Source of the DNA: Hemibagrus wyckioides
Taxonomy: Eukaryota; Chordata; Actinopteri; Siluriformes; Bagridae
NCBI RefSeq assembly: GCF_019097595.1
Contig: NC_080718.1
Span: 22,926,157-22,990,156 of the forward strand
Reading direction: 5' to 3'
Length of the DNA stretch: 64,000 bases
Shown: in pieces, positions 1 to 13,477 of the stretch
Numbering within the stretch: the stretch's first letter is position 1
Layout: every line of letters begins with the position of its first letter
Program-made: the position numbers and the translations under genes
The notes under the pieces: model-generated
Database searches by the model: none
The model's input: the letters and a program-made list of their open reading frames with translations, nothing else
What the model was told of the DNA's origin: nothing

Positions 1-1174
1 TCATAGTACACAAAAGCATACCAGCAGATGCCACTGGTTCTTCGTTGCATCTCATGATATAAGCGATATATACGAGCTAGAGGCATTAACAGAGATGTAA
101 AGTACCAGCAAAAGGCATAGCATTCAAGACACAAGCTAGTCAGCTTGGCCGACATGATGCTTTATAATAATCAGTCTCAGTATGTTTCAGATTGCCAGGG
201 GCGTATTCCATTTCAGTGCACAGCATCCACTTTGAATGCTAATGTTATGCCATGCTAATGGTCAAAAATCATTTTATTATTTACATGGGAGTAAATGACC
301 TAAAAACAAAAAAAAAGTGTTTGTTAAGTTTGAATAATTCCAGGTTTTTGTTTTGCTACTGGTTTATTGGTTTACTGGTTAAATTTTGTAATTCTGGGCC
401 TATATCAGCCTTTGCAGATATACAAAATGTAGTCAAACAAACAGACAAATAAATAAAAATGATTATTGTTGTTGTTTTAGTAGTAGTAGTAGTATTTATT
501 TGTGTTGTTGTTCTTATTGTTAGTGCTGAATACTTTAGTGCTACAGTAAAATCATTATTTCAGAAGCTCTTATCTTGGCAAATTAGAAAAGAAGATCTTC
601 ATGGCCATGTTAGATTCAAAAACTTGAAAGACTTTGTTCCTTATTCTACTGATAATCTTTAGAAATTCTTTGAGGAGAAGGTAATTAAGGGATCTTGCCT
701 TTTAATAAAGGTTTTCTACTTGGGACACAGTTCGTTAGAGGGACAAACTGTAGAAGAGTATAAGGGTATAAATTTTATTTTTTTTAAATAAAGTTTTTAT
801 TCGAGTTTAGTCTTTACATGCATTGTTACTCTGATCAATGCTATCATTAAAGTAACCAGAATTAAGGTTTTGCCTTAGCAAAAGGATTCTACTTTTTTTT
901 TTTAGGAACTTAGAGTAAATATTTAATCAAACATCAAACTTTAAATGATTCAGTCACTTCAAATTTCACGATCACAGTACATTTTAATTAAAGAATTCAA
1001 TGAACAAATGGAAAAATGAAAATTTCAATGATCAAATTTGCATCTTATTTGCAATATGCTTTGATATCTGCTGTTTTTGTTTAGTTGCTTTAGGCCATTT
1101 GCAATATCAAAAAAACTGCATATTCTTTGATTTGGCCTCTTTAACTCACAGCATCTTTTTTTTTTTCTTTAAAG
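1..1174 (+). other. lrfn2: 3' part of an intron of lrfn2
   Basis: This AT-rich stretch runs into a good splice acceptor. A T-rich tract at 1152-1170 is followed by AAAG, with the acceptor AG at 1173-1174, directly before the conserved coding exon. It contains short GTT/TAG simple repeats around 462-500 and many oligo-T and oligo-A runs. The small open frames here are low-complexity and resemble no protein. The intron start lies outside the window. Confidence 0.8.
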
Positions 1175-2132
1175 GATGATACCGTTTTCCAGCAGAGCCT
1201 TTGTGGTCAACAACCTGATGCCCGGGATGCAGTACGACCTGTGCGTGCTCGCCATCTGGGACGACACCGCCACCACCCTCACCGCCACCAACATAGTGGG
1301 CTGCGTTCAGTTTGTGACTCGTGATGACTACCCTCGCTGCCAGTCTCTTCACAGGCAGTTCCTCGGGGGAACTATGATCTTGGTGATCGGCGGCGTGATC
1401 GTCGCGACTCTCCTGGTCTTCATTGTCATCCTCATGGTGCGCTACAAAGTGAGTAGCTCTTCCCAAGTCGCCAAGCTTGTTTCAGTGAGCAACACTTACT
1501 CTCAAACCAATGGGGGAATGCAGGCAGCACAGTTGGTTGGTGGGGCTCCTCCACCTCCAGCCCCCAAAGCCGTAGTTGTGATGCATGATGAGGTTGTAGA
1601 GTTTAAGTGTGGCTCTTTGCAAAGCAGCCTCTCTTCCACTTCCTCAACAGACTCGATTGGCAGTGAGAAGGTGGGACGTTATGACCCGTGTGCCGAGTCC
1701 AGCACTGGACCTCACAGATGGAAGCGAGCTCCAGCTAAAACAAGGGCAAATCTAGACCACCTGCTTGGAGCTTTTGCTTCTCTGGACATAAAAGCTCCAG
1801 CCAGGGATCCAGGTAACCGTTCCTCCACAGGGGCCCTCATGGCAGCCATGGACATTCTTTCAGACAAGGAGCCACTGCTGGGCCGCGGGGACTCCAGGCT
1901 GGGCCGCTTGCTCAAGCTGCCGCTGGAGAGCAAGCCCAAGCGCAGTCACTCCTTTGACATGGGTGATGTTGGTGCTTCGCAGTGCCTTAGCTACCCACAG
2001 CGTATCAGCAACATCTGGACTAAAAGGAGCCTGTCAGTGAATGGCATGCTGCTGCAGTGCGACGAGAGCGAGGGCGAAGGAGATAAAGGGGCACTTGACA
2101 GCTCTGAATGGGTCATGGAGAGTACAGTCTGA
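1175..2132 (+). CDS. lrfn2: LRFN2 (SALM1) synaptic adhesion protein, last coding exon (partial CDS)
   Basis: LRFN2 is a type I neuronal membrane protein with LRR, Ig and FN3 domains outside the cell. It acts at excitatory synapses, where its tail binds PSD-95-type PDZ proteins (known for the family). This exon gives the last 318 residues. The first G completes a codon split by the intron, so the ATG at 1176 is internal and not a start. Counting from that Met, residues 1-48 finish the FN3 domain ([27 protein letters not shown]). Residues 67-88 form the single transmembrane helix, followed by the basic stop RYK. The long cytoplasmic tail has a proline run (PPPPAPK), the paralogue-diagnostic blocks [10 protein letters not shown] and [15 protein letters not shown], and the C-terminus SEWVMESTV, whose last four residues are a class I PDZ ligand. 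These blocks fit LRFN2 better than LRFN1. The frame is intact and more GC-rich than its surroundings. I cannot tell which teleost duplicate this is. Confidence 0.95.
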
Positions 2133-2660
2133 TTAATGGCCAAGACTTCTGACTTGTCTTTTGTCAGAAAAGGCCAGCTTTTTGGCGTCAATCCTGTTTG
2201 GATAAAAGCAAATGGGCTGACTTTTCAAGGAAGAAGGACTCCTGGGACCAAATTGAAAGGATATGTACTGCATGAATTCCCATGTTAATGATTTTGTCCT
2301 TCTGTCCATTTGATCAAAATACAAACTGCAGGTCGACATTGTGAGCATATGAATGAGGGAAGTGGTAACAGCACGTGCTGGCCCTCATCACTACAGCCTG
2401 AACCTGAGGCTCTCACTGACTGCCTTCGCAATTTGAGAACAGATGTGGATTTTTATCCAATCATGAATGATGTATGAGAATCTCAGAGAAGAAAAAAAAA
2501 AAAGACTGTTTTTTTTTTTCCTTTCTCAAACTAAGTGTATGTGCACAAATGACATAAAAGACTAAATGCACACATTTGATGAGAATACATTTGTATGAAA
2601 AAAAAAGATGTGAAAAAATAAAATGTGAATGTAATAAAATACAGTATTTTTTGTCAAATC
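2133..2660 (+). other. lrfn2: lrfn2 3' untranslated region
   Basis: This is the non-coding continuation of the lrfn2 terminal exon after the TGA at 2130-2132. It becomes A- and T-rich and ends near two polyadenylation signals. The true end is uncertain, because vertebrate neuronal genes often use further distal sites. I see no other obvious signal with a GT-rich downstream element in the next kilobase. Confidence 0.6.
2617..2638 (+). terminator. lrfn2: Two polyadenylation signals (AATAAA) of lrfn2
   Basis: AATAAA occurs at 2617-2622 and again at 2633-2638. A T/GT-rich stretch (2647-2690, with runs such as TTTTTTTTTGTTTGTTTTTG) follows and would serve as the downstream element. Cleavage is expected roughly at 2645-2665. 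Confidence 0.6.
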
Positions 2661-4191
2661 TTTTTTTTTGTTTGTTTTTGCGTTTTTTTCTTCATTTCTG
2701 TTTCTTTTTTTCACTCATATATCCAGTGATTGGCTGACTTATTGCTCTATAGGTTAGTATTCCTGTATATTGGCCATATACAGTTTAAAAAGTCAAATGA
2801 ATATTAAAATGCTGTGTTTTGCGATCAGCTGACTGATCTATGTCATCATAGGAATGGGAAAATGTGAAAGGGTTACAACATTATGAAGCAAACATTAACT
2901 AAGTCTCTTTTTTTTCTACTAATCTTCAAATGGATTACTGGAAATTAAAAGATTGGTTTATTTGTTTATGTATTTTTTATTATTTGGAAAACATTTATTT
3001 TTATATGTGCATAGAGTTATTGGTTTATTGCCTTACCATCACCAATGATTATTTCAGATTATTTAAATGAAATAAGAAAACAATTAATCACACATACCTC
3101 CATTTCAGTTACGTTTTCATGCCATATTTTTTCTTACTGCTTTTGTGTGATACGTTTTTCTTGTCACCGCTTTTGGTATATGATTATTTCGACTCATTTT
3201 TGTACAACAATGTTTGAAAGCAAGGTGTACAGTGATACTTTTTATTTTCATGGTCAGCGTCAGTACGAAGGTGCGTCAATGTGTGTATGTGACATTACAT
3301 AGACAGATTTTTCCCTTGGCTTGTAAAAATGAAGAAAAAAGAAGAGTCTTCTGTGAAATATTTCTGTGATTAAAAAGCTTTTGTTACAAAAAAAAAAATA
3401 TATATACATAAACATGAGTTCATAAAGTCATGATTGCACTTTATTTCTTCGTTTCTTATTCAGTACTCGGATGAAATTGATGTCTTTATTTAGTCCACAT
3501 GGTTGATGGTTCTCAGTGGCTGAGTTGAAAGCTGCAGGAAATTCTCATTTGTCCCACCGCACAGATGCTGACTCTAAGACTGAGGATGTTGCCGAGGTCT
3601 AACAGGCAAGATTAAAACTGTAATTTAAGTAGGACTAAATACTTCCAGTACATTGCTCTCTAACCATTAAAGCACTCATGGGGCAGGCCTAAATCACAAT
3701 TTGTTTAATAGATGCATTAATAAAGCATTAAATACACAGCCACTTGGGTCCCAGTGATATTACATTTACTAATATTTGTTTGAAGTAACAGTAAAAGATC
3801 TTACAACATGTAAAAAGTGTCCTTCACAACAACCTATGCACATGATAAATAACTTAAAACAATCAGAAAAATTAAAGCATTTATAAACTTAAATCATATT
3901 TACATATTTTCCTGGATGGAAGTGTTTTCATTTTAGATTTTACTGCTTATTTTTTTTATTAATTAATTATTTTTTATCCATAACTATTTGAGCTCAATAG
4001 GATGCCATCATTTGTCTTTCATTATAAATTGTTTTAATTGCTTTTATTATCTCTCTTGTTTATGCTTGCCATTTTAATATTTCTTGGTTTAATCTTTGAT
4101 ATTATTTATTCTTTTTTTGTATTTATTTTAGCTGTTCAAATTCGAAAAGAAATTGCATTTTTTGTCTGAAAGGTATTCCATAAATGAAGCT

Positions 4192-4195
4192 TGCT

Positions 4196-4230
<35 letters not shown>

Positions 4231-4266
4231 TTTGCAGCAGTAGTAGTAGTAATAGTAGTAGTAGTA
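4192..4266. repeat. Compound microsatellite (TTTA)n then (GTA)n
   Basis: About ten TTTA units (4193-4232) are followed after a short GCA spacer by AGT/GTA units with one AAT interruption (to 4266). Confidence 0.9.
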
Positions 4267-7200
4267 AAATATTAACAGGACATAAAAATAGCATTGTGGC
4301 CTGTCCCACTCAGCTATAACTACACTATCATTCAACACAATTTATTATTTATACATTTTCATGTGAATCCATTTAACATCTCATGCTTAAAACATCAGTT
4401 TCCACCAATCATCCATTATGTAGTCGATTAGGAAATATGTACAGTTTTACTCCTACATTCACTCAACACTGTTACCTAAACACCTCTACCCCTAACCTTC
4501 CTGTCATGTTCTACAGGAAGTTGCATCATCAACATTTTCTGAACATCAAATGAATAAAAGACAAGTGTGTGCTCTCATTGTTTTTCCTTTTCAACAACAT
4601 TGACCGATGGCCCTGTTACCCAAAGGATAGATGCTTGACAATAAAAAAACATTACTATTCTTATTCCATTAGCATAAATGCAACCATATTTTGTGCATTA
4701 TAATTCTAACGTACTCAACCCAGTTAATTATTTAAGAGCAGTTGTCTTAAAATAACCTTGTAAAAAAAAAAGAGCTATTGTATCTGACATAACAATATTC
4801 ATTAATGTGTTTAATATTACATTAATATTAATGAGACACTTTAAAAAAGTTAAATGAATATTTTCCCAGGTTCACTGTTTAGAAATAATTTAAAAAATAA
4901 ATCATAATACGCTAAATGGCATTCCAATCATGGAGCCACCATCTGATATTAAGCATTATTGGAATATGCTCAGTTTAGACATTTTCATAACGCATGTTTA
5001 ATTGTCCACAGCATGCAATCCTGTTACTGCCGGACCATGGAAATGCATCTTCAACCCACCCCCAGCTGTGTTTACATGACCTTTAACGTTTTTTCAGGCA
5101 GGTCATTTTGTTTGACAGATTCTTTGAACTAAAGTGGAGAATAGTCTAACTCTGATGCAGGTTTACTACCTATGATTAGTGCTCATCAGGGCATAATCAG
5201 GGTCCTTGGTATACGCTCACCTCAGCGCTGTCCTTATTAAATCAAGGAGACATACTGTGGGTTTTCAGGCTACAAAACAAGCCTGCGATTAGTCCCAGGA
5301 TGGGTTTAATACTGCATTATTTAAATGAAATTTCACAAACTGCTGTTATATTTCCCAAGCTTTCTGCATTACTAAATTCTGCAACACCAGGAGTCTCACT
5401 TAACAACTATGTCTATACATGATGCTGTGTGTTAATGGAGCATACACTTTTCTACACATAAAATGGGACTTATTATGGTGCTATAACATGGAGTCTGGTA
5501 ACGACAATGTAGGATCCAGAGTTAAAGGTGCCTTCACATGCTATATGAATTATCCTACTTCCCACTTTGGAAGCAGTAATTACGAGCATATGCTTTGTTA
5601 TTGGAAAGAACATGAAACATGGACGATACATACATATTTCCTTTTTCTTTAATTTCATTCTGACACCATAAAACATTTTATTCAGTTAGCTAGCCTGCTG
5701 CAAATAATGGTATTTTGTAATATGTAAATGGCCATAAATGGCAAGCGCTTATAATTAGCCACATATACTTAAAAAAAATGAACAAAACATGTCTTCCATT
5801 TACGGAAACTGTTCTCTTCTCCGACACGAAACTTTTATTTACTTTAGATCATGATAGCGCATGAAGGGAGCCTAACAACGTCTCTTGACCAAGCGTAAGC
5901 AGAAATCCCTAGTGGTAGAAAAGTGTAATTATATGTAAACTGATTATAGTTTCCATCTGAGAAATTTCTGATTTACAGCGCACACAGGTGATACAGATGA
6001 AAAGGCACAACTAAACATTAGATGACTTGCTTGAAGTGTTTTCGCGCACACATTTGGCAGGAAACATGTTTTAAAGGATGATAGAAATTTCTTTGCTAAG
6101 AGTGATGTGTCATCCCTCAATTTCGTTTGCCCAGTGCAATTTTAGTTGCCCTTTCCCAGCATCTTCCTCAACAACAGCAAGACTTGTAAACTCAATGCAC
6201 TTCTACTCTAGGGTTTTTAACCACAGGCACATTTCAACAAAAGATTGGAGACAGATCTGCCATTTCCAAAACCAACAGTGAGCCTAAAAAACACAATTTC
6301 TTTTTTCTTACATGCATTTATATCACTCACACCGCAATATACTGTATATGTATATGTATATGCTGCATTTTCAAACATAGCAGAAAAGAAAATATTTCTA
6401 ATATTGAAGATTATTATATGCCACTGCAGTTTTCCCCTCAAATGTAACTATATGCAATAGGTTGCACACATGAAGTCATAAAGTCATGTAGTTAAATCCA
6501 AGTTGTTTACCTTATATGGTAATTTGGGGGCGTTTCTTTATGTAAATCGGTGTGGCTGTGCATGAGCAGAGCAATTTGGATCTATGAACGTCTGTATAGC
6601 TTTATTGCATGGAGCCGTACATCTGCATGTGTGATAAATGCCAATTATCTAGAGCCTACTGCCACTTCTTATGCACAGAATTCGTACTTGTTCTCAGCAC
6701 ACTTTGATAAATGAGACCACTCTCTCTCAAAAACGAGTAATATCTTTTTCTTTCTCTGCTCTGCAATGTGCTTATAGAATGAAGGCAAAAAAAAAAACAA
6801 AAACAACTAAAAATAAATGAGATGCTAATGGTATAATGAAGTTTCCCGAACAGCTGTGTGCTAGTGCTTCATTATTATAATGCGATATTACCATGCATGC
6901 TAATTGCACACTGGATAGAATAATGTGCTAGAATGCAGGTTTTCCATACATATGAGTGCTATTAGTGTAGAATTCCAACACATAAGTTTAGTGGATCTTA
7001 ATTAAGTCCAAAAAAAAAAAAAAGTGAGAAAATAGTGTCTGCAATAAATAGTGACACTGTGATGGAGGGAGGAGTCGAGAGAATGAGCATAAAAAATAAG
7101 GATGAATATAAGGATGTGGCACTGGATATGCGTCAAATTAGACACCACATATACAATATCATGCACTGATGCACTGCTCGATTGCTTAATTCTGGCTCGT

Positions 7201-7932
7201 CCTTACCGCTCATCCTCCAGACTCCACCCTCCATTCACAAACTGGCACATGACCACGCCCCCGCCACCGGCTATTAGGAATAAACTCAGCTAAGTGACAG
7301 AATGTGCTAATGATATATAATACTTCATTATATATATATTATATTATTCCTTCCGAAACAACTAATTTATGGGATAAATTAGTGGGACTCACAAATTCAA
7401 CCACAAGTTTAGCGTTTTATGCTTTTGTTTTGGAAAGAAATTTGCAAAAAAATAAAATAAAATAAAGATTTTTTCTCTCCGCTTGAGTGTTATTGAAGGT
7501 TATTTTGTGTAGAGTTAGGTCATATAATATGTAATGTAATAATCTGACTGTTATCAGATTATCACATCTCTTAGCTTATACCACAATCCTGCAAACTGAT
7601 CATTTTTAGGCGGAACTCATGCATGCATGCTTTATAGTTATTAAGAAGCATTAATATCCATTTTTATTGATTTACGCTCTGATAGTTATTCTCTGGTAAT
7701 AAACCTGTCGTTTCATTTGAATTATACAGGCACTAAACAGCAAACATGCACTAAGAGGAATTACAATATCTACGAGGAGATGTGCGGTGCAGCTCAGTTA
7801 ATCTTCTAAGTTAGCTGTAATTTCATTGCCATACATAATGTTGTTTCTGCTTGCTTGTTGCCTTTACGTGACAGTGTTTTCCTTGCTTTCTCTATTTTCC
7901 TGTAAGGATATTTTTTATGATGTTTAAATCCC

Positions 7933-7935
<3 letters not shown>

Positions 7936-7974
<39 letters not shown>
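7936..7974. repeat. (TC)n microsatellite
   Basis: This is an uninterrupted TC dinucleotide run of about 19 units. Confidence 0.95.
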
Positions 7975-7975
<1 letters not shown>

Positions 7976-10014
7976 ACCACAGCATTGTTAAACTCCGAAA
8001 TCACATTGGAAGATGGTCGACATAGTCATAAACAGATTCATAAATCATAAAAATCATTATTATTTAACAATAGGATACCCTATACCATGGGTATGATGAC
8101 GTTTTCTGTAAGAAGCCATTTATTTATTATGTACAGAAGGAGTGTCTAGTGTCAGTGCTTTGAAACAAGTTTTCTGCCAAAGTAATTTGTGCTTTTTGTT
8201 TTCTCAAGACAGTGGCGAACTTCATTTTTAAATGATTAACTTTTGTAAGAGAGAGAAAAAACAGGCTACGGGAATGACTGTTTAGCTGTTATAAAGAAAA
8301 TGTTAACAAGAACAGGATCTTGTGGACATTAAATGATATAGGTTACTGTGTGTTCAAATTAAAAGTCTGGGCAGGAAACAAAAAATATAATTCCTGCTAA
8401 TGAGATTTTATGGGATCAAGAGAGTGTGATAATGTACATATTATATTTATGGTTACAATAAATGTAATAAAAATTGTTTAGTACGTTAAAGTTCATGGGT
8501 TTAAACAATAAGGGAGATTTACTCTTGAGCGCTTACATAAAATATATTTAAATGATTGTTGTAACACATTTATTTGTTTGTTTACATAAAACACAAATAT
8601 ATTCCCTGTATATTTTCCCTTTTTTATAAGTAGTGTATAAAGATACAGGTTTAGCATGTGTCTATCATGCAATAAAAAAATGTATATGTAAATTAAAGTA
8701 TGTTTCAAGTATGAAGCCTTGAGCACAATTTATCATAGTACTGCCTGCACAATATTTCTCCAGATTCAACTTTAGAACCTCTGAGCAAATCCTATTCAAA
8801 TTATCATGCAGTGGGGTTTCCGGATGTCAGCGATCGATATTTGAGAACCACTGGCATGCTGCTGGGTGCCTTGTACAGTCAGACTATTAATGAGCCACGG
8901 CTAAAAGTCAAAAAGAAATCTGAGAACTGCTTTGCTTCCAAATTGCCTAACCTTTAGGAGTTCTTTTTGAAATATAAGTAACAAATCTGTGGAGCTGTTA
9001 TCGGTTAAAGGTCTAAAATCATCAGCCTCCTATGGATTTAGCTAGAAGAAAAGTCTAGTAGAGCTAAGTCTAAGCAGTCTCTCAGAATGCCCAATCTAAA
9101 TCCAAACCATGCATGGTGACTGCTCTTTCCTCACCTTCATTTTTGAAGAACTCCTTTCAGATTTCGACAGTGCTCCTGGAATTTCCCCAGCCTTATTATT
9201 GCAATCATTCTGTGGGATGATGTGCATTATTTATGAGGAGACGTCTGAAGAGCTGACAGTGAACATAAAATCAGACAGACACCTTTCCAGTAGTCTGCCT
9301 AGTGACATGAATACCTGTGACCCAGTGATGGTAATAATTAAAACATGAAGTTATTGTAGAGTTATTCTGCAGGACAGACAGTTCCGGTTTGGTGATTGAC
9401 AGAAATCGGGAGTCCAGGAGCATGCTAAGTAAAAAAATGGATTGGGTATACCTTCATAGTACAATAATCAACAATAATGAGGTCCAGGGTAGTAACAGCC
9501 GCTCTGATTCGCCAACACGCTGTTGAGCATTTTCTTTTTTACAGCAGTTAGTCATGGTTCACTTCTTTAAACGGTCGAGCAGCATTCCAAGAGTGTCTGT
9601 ATTTTCTATAACAGCAATAGGACATTGGGGCACTGTGTGTATCACTCTGCTTGGCTGTGCTCACCCTGTAAAATTCCACTTCCTAGTTGGAAATGGTTAT
9701 TATAGTATAGTACAGTTAGTCATATAATCAACAAATGATACTTTTCATGGGTATAACTTTTGGCTTAAAATATGAAACCATGTCAAATAAAGATGAAAAG
9801 AAAGAAGGGAAAAGAATTTTACTGGAAACTACTGGAAACAATCGATTTGAGTTGGCTAGAGAGCTAGCTGCCGTATTATAAAATGACTAACAGAGCAAAA
9901 ATAAACAGTGATATATTGTGTGTTAAAGTAATATCACACTGGCTATCATGTGATTATCCTGATTATCAGCAAGGCTTGGCTATAGCAACTTACTATAAAA
10001 CAGAGAAAAAGCAA

Positions 10015-10290
10015 TGGGTCAGGTGATCAAGGTGTCAAGGCAAAAATCCAGAAACAAGAACACACTAGGGTCAAAACCAGAAGCATTAAACAGAAATAGA
10101 AGGCTTGGTGAATCGGGTGAACTCCTATAGCTGAAGGAATACTTTGCATAGTAATCAGTTGACTTTGAACCTGACCATAAACATGGCATGTTGGTTATGT
10201 AGTCCATGGTGTCCAGGTTTGTAGGCAGAGGTGCATTTTGGGAAGTGGAGTTCAGTGCTGTCCTGGTGTGGACATGACTCTCATGACTGT
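10015..10290 (-). mobile_element. Possible decayed LTR fragment, antisense
   Basis: The + strand has the texture of an inverted fish Gypsy-type LTR. An A-rich half (caaaaatccagaaacaag, gggtcaaaaccagaagc) leads into GAATACTTTGCATAG and then a GTAGTCCATGGTGTCC / TTTTGGGAAGTGGAG block ending near GACATGAC. I see no target-site duplication or second LTR. The assignment rests on pattern memory only. Confidence 0.3.
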
Positions 10291-11689
10291 CCATTGGTGT
10301 ACAGTATTATTCTGCTTAGAGCACAAATACTTGCTATTAAAGAATGGCATTTTGTATTTCTTATCTGATTATACTGTAGTTACATGAAATATCCATGAAA
10401 CAAAAATTAGTTCTTATTGTACTTTATGTTAAAGCAGCTGTAAACATAAACAGATATTTGCTCATCAGTAAACTTATTTTTCACATCTTGAGGCTAATAA
10501 ATCAGAAAAATGTACCTTCTTACACTGTTGATAAATCTGCATAAAGATATAACCCTGTTACAAAGTGCTGACACCAGAGTCTCCTTCCATAAATTACTTT
10601 ACTTACTTATGTGTATTTGTACAAAGCAATCTATGAATAACTTTGAAAATCTGGACTTGTTTATGACTAATGTTAGTTAGAAAAAAATATTTATTAAAAA
10701 AAAAGAAACCTTAATATGCCTTATTCCGAAATAACTTCATCTTCATCAAACTTCATCAAATCATTCTTACACCATCTCTGCAAATTAGCTGTCATCATCA
10801 TAATGTATAAGAACAAGCTAATTAACACAAACCTGTGATTTGCCCTGCACTGCTGATGAATGCTCATTCATATTCTCAAATGTTTCTGCTTTGAATAATA
10901 ATATTAAAGAGGGCATTAGTAAAGCAACATCAAGCACATTTCCTGTTTATGCACTGAATCAGGCTATTGACCTGTTTGGCATATGGCTCATTTCTGTATA
11001 AAAATAAGTATTTCATATTGCTTCCAAACCCTTTGGATTTATAACTAATTCTAAGTATTTGTCTGCAAAATATTAAGACTTTTTCACACAGGATGGAGTG
11101 ATTGATCATTTTCACTGAGTTGAGCAAACAGGCAAAGTGACTCATAGGTACCGAAGTGAGAAGTGGACTCACAATAAACTATCATCTGAGTGCCCAAAGA
11201 TAAGTAAGTGCCCCACACCACAAAGTTGAAAGAGTCTTAATTTTTGTGGTGGACACTCAGGAATCATGTTGGTCAAATGCTTCCAGATTCAGATGCATGA
11301 AATGAACATATAATGTTGTTTAGCTCTTTTAAGTAATAGAATAGAAAGGAGTAATTTGGCCAGCTAACATGTGTGTTCCCTCAGAAAAACAAATGAATGT
11401 TGTGTATAGTAGCTAATTACCAAACTACATCCACTCAGATGCAGAATTCAGGCTTATTTTTAAAATAATATTAATGCCCTTCATTTTGTCAATTTCCCCT
11501 GCCCAGTTTCCAGATGGGATTCATTGTGAAAACAGACAGAGAAGGTCAGTACAAACTTCTTTTACCCCAGCCACTGATTTTTAGATCCTCCTGGCAAGTC
11601 CCCTGATGTGATCCCTGTTAATCTTAGGGAAACATAGTAACTTAACTTTAAGCTTTATCATTTTTATACTATGTTTCTATACTTCAGTA
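10291..11689. other. Intergenic, nothing recognised
   Basis: This is AT-rich DNA without a supported exon, RNA or transposon. The small minus-strand frame at 10930-11172 has no recognisable domain. Confidence 0.5.
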
Positions 11690-11750
11690 AAGCTGCTTAG
11701 AGACAATATCCATTGTTAAAAGCACTATACAAATAAATTGAAGTGAAATC
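11690..11750 (-). repeat. Dispersed fish repeat, antisense copy (CAATTCAATT-type)
   Basis: The block GTAAAGCTGCTTAGAGACAA, TCCATTGTTAAAAGCACTAT and ACAAATAAATTGAAGTG is the reverse complement of a repeat common in fish, which reads roughly ATTTGTATAG, then CAATGGACATTGTCTC, then AAGCAGCTTTAC. A forward partial copy lies at 30635-30700. Confidence 0.55.
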
Positions 11751-13414
11751 CATCCAATGAGACTTGAGACAATGAGACCACTTTCCTTCAGATTGTCAAG
11801 CTCAACCTATAACTGAGGAGAAGGAACCTACCACCGATCGTGCCCATAGGTGATGTTGATTGACCAGTACACCACAGTTCACCAGCACAGACTGGTACAG
11901 TGACAATGACCCAATCTCAATCTTAGGTTCTATTTTCCATCACTCATGAGTAGGATACTAAGATGAGAAAAATCCTCAGGCAGGAGCAGGGCTTTTCCCC
12001 TCAGATATTCCTCCTAGCTGATTTTCCTTCCTGCTGCTTTATATTCAGCAGCAAAACACTCAAGTATGTGCCAGAGGTCTATTTCAGATGTTGCCAAGAG
12101 AACTTATATGCTTGGCAAGTTACCTCTGTAATAAGCTTAAAATATGTGATACATGTGATAAGCTATGAATATAATATGATAAGCTTGATCTTTAATGTTG
12201 GAAGTACAGAGAAACAGGCCGTGCAATGAGCAATTCTTGTTCACTCTAATGTGAAAACCCTTTATTCACACACATGCTGGCTTGTCCCTTGTTAATTCTG
12301 GAACAGTGCATCATCACATATCCCAAAATGACATATCTGACTCTGCTTGGGTGAATGTGTGTTGGGGTGATGATGAGAGTCTGCTGTGAAACACGGTTGA
12401 GATCTAAAGGTCTGGATGATACAGGGATTTCTTTGTTGGTTCTCTGAATTAAGGTGCTTCTATTCAAAGAGACCATCTGGCTGATGAATCCCATGGAGAT
12501 CAATTCGATGACTTGTTAGCTTTCCGCCCTGCATCATTGTATGCTTGACCACTTTGATCTCCACACCACAACTCAATTCACACCTCAAGGGCCCACATGT
12601 CTTCTCTTTTTGCCACATGTGAGAAAGGGGCTTCTCACTAATGGTGCCTCTTCTGACCTATGCCATCCTTGCTTTTCAGCTTGCATGCACTGACCCATTT
12701 GCTTTGATCCCTGCTTGTGAAGCTCACACTCACCGCACTGGGTTACAATTCCAGTGTATAAATTCAATCCAGGATAAGTCAGGAAATGATCTTGGAAGAC
12801 TTTATTTGATTTTTTTTTAAATATCATATTAAAAGATAAGATCATCAGGAATGAAAGTGACCAGTTTTCCTGTTTGTTTTACTGATTATGGCAGTTTTTT
12901 TAGTGACTGGTTGAAGGCAGCATTAAGGATATAGAGAAAAGTTTTTAGAAGTTTGGCACTGTAATAGGCAGATCTATAATCCTTGAGATTTAATAGCCAT
13001 TAGTGCAAATTCCCATGTAATATGATCCTGAAGACGCCAATGAATTTATAACAAAGCGAAGCCTTTTAATCATTTGATAGCCAATCATTTTGAATACTGA
13101 ATCAGAAGAGGAAACCAATTATGAAATAACCAATTACATAATCAATAAGGGAAGAGAAAAAGATTAGTAAGTACCTTACCCAATATTATCTTTGACGGAA
13201 AATTAAAATATATATATATATTTATTGCTTCTCAAGGCTGAGGTGCAAAATGATATCATATATTGGTCATTTAACAAACGTAAGTTACAAAAATGTGATG
13301 GGTTTACTCAAGACCTTCTTTCTATTCTATTCTAATCATTAAAAAAAATTACATTTCCAATAATATAAAACAAGTCACCATTTGTCAGATTGTAAACCAT
13401 CAAACCAGAAAGGG
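11751..13414. other. Intergenic, nothing recognised
   Basis: I see no supported gene. Minus-strand frames at 12246-12503 and 12585-12845 are slightly longer than average for this sequence. They lack recognisable domains or splice context. The segment 12236-12850 is less AT-rich and could be an unknown old repeat. Confidence 0.5.
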
Positions 13415-13477
13415 ATTCTATTCTATTCTATTCTATTCTATTCTATTCTATTCTATTCTATTCTATTCTATTCTATT
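13415..13477. repeat. (ATTCT)n pentanucleotide repeat
   Basis: There are about twelve perfect ATTCT units. A short satellite of the same unit occurs just upstream at 13320-13335, so the region has expanded locally. Confidence 0.95.

Larger units (their letters stand above)
2661..10010. other. Intergenic DNA without recognisable genes
   Basis: I see no coding exon, RNA gene or recognisable transposon in this stretch. It is AT-rich with scattered homopolymers. Simple repeats inside it are listed separately (4192-4266 and 7936-7974). Short open frames at 3045-3302, 5419-5652, 6245-6460 and 9109-9348 show no domain, no codon bias and no splice context, so I treat them as chance. Confidence 0.6.

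Noticed and set aside
1176..1178. ATG as the start of a 318-residue protein
   Set aside because: The codon follows a splice acceptor and lies inside the conserved FN3 domain of LRFN2. It is an internal Met of the exon.
1146..2348. Several minus-strand open frames over the lrfn2 exon
   Set aside because: They are antisense to a clearly conserved coding exon and contain no known domain.
12246..12845. Possible small genes on the minus strand
   Set aside because: Two short frames lack domains, splice context or conserved motifs. A CxxC-like pair is not enough for a zinc finger.
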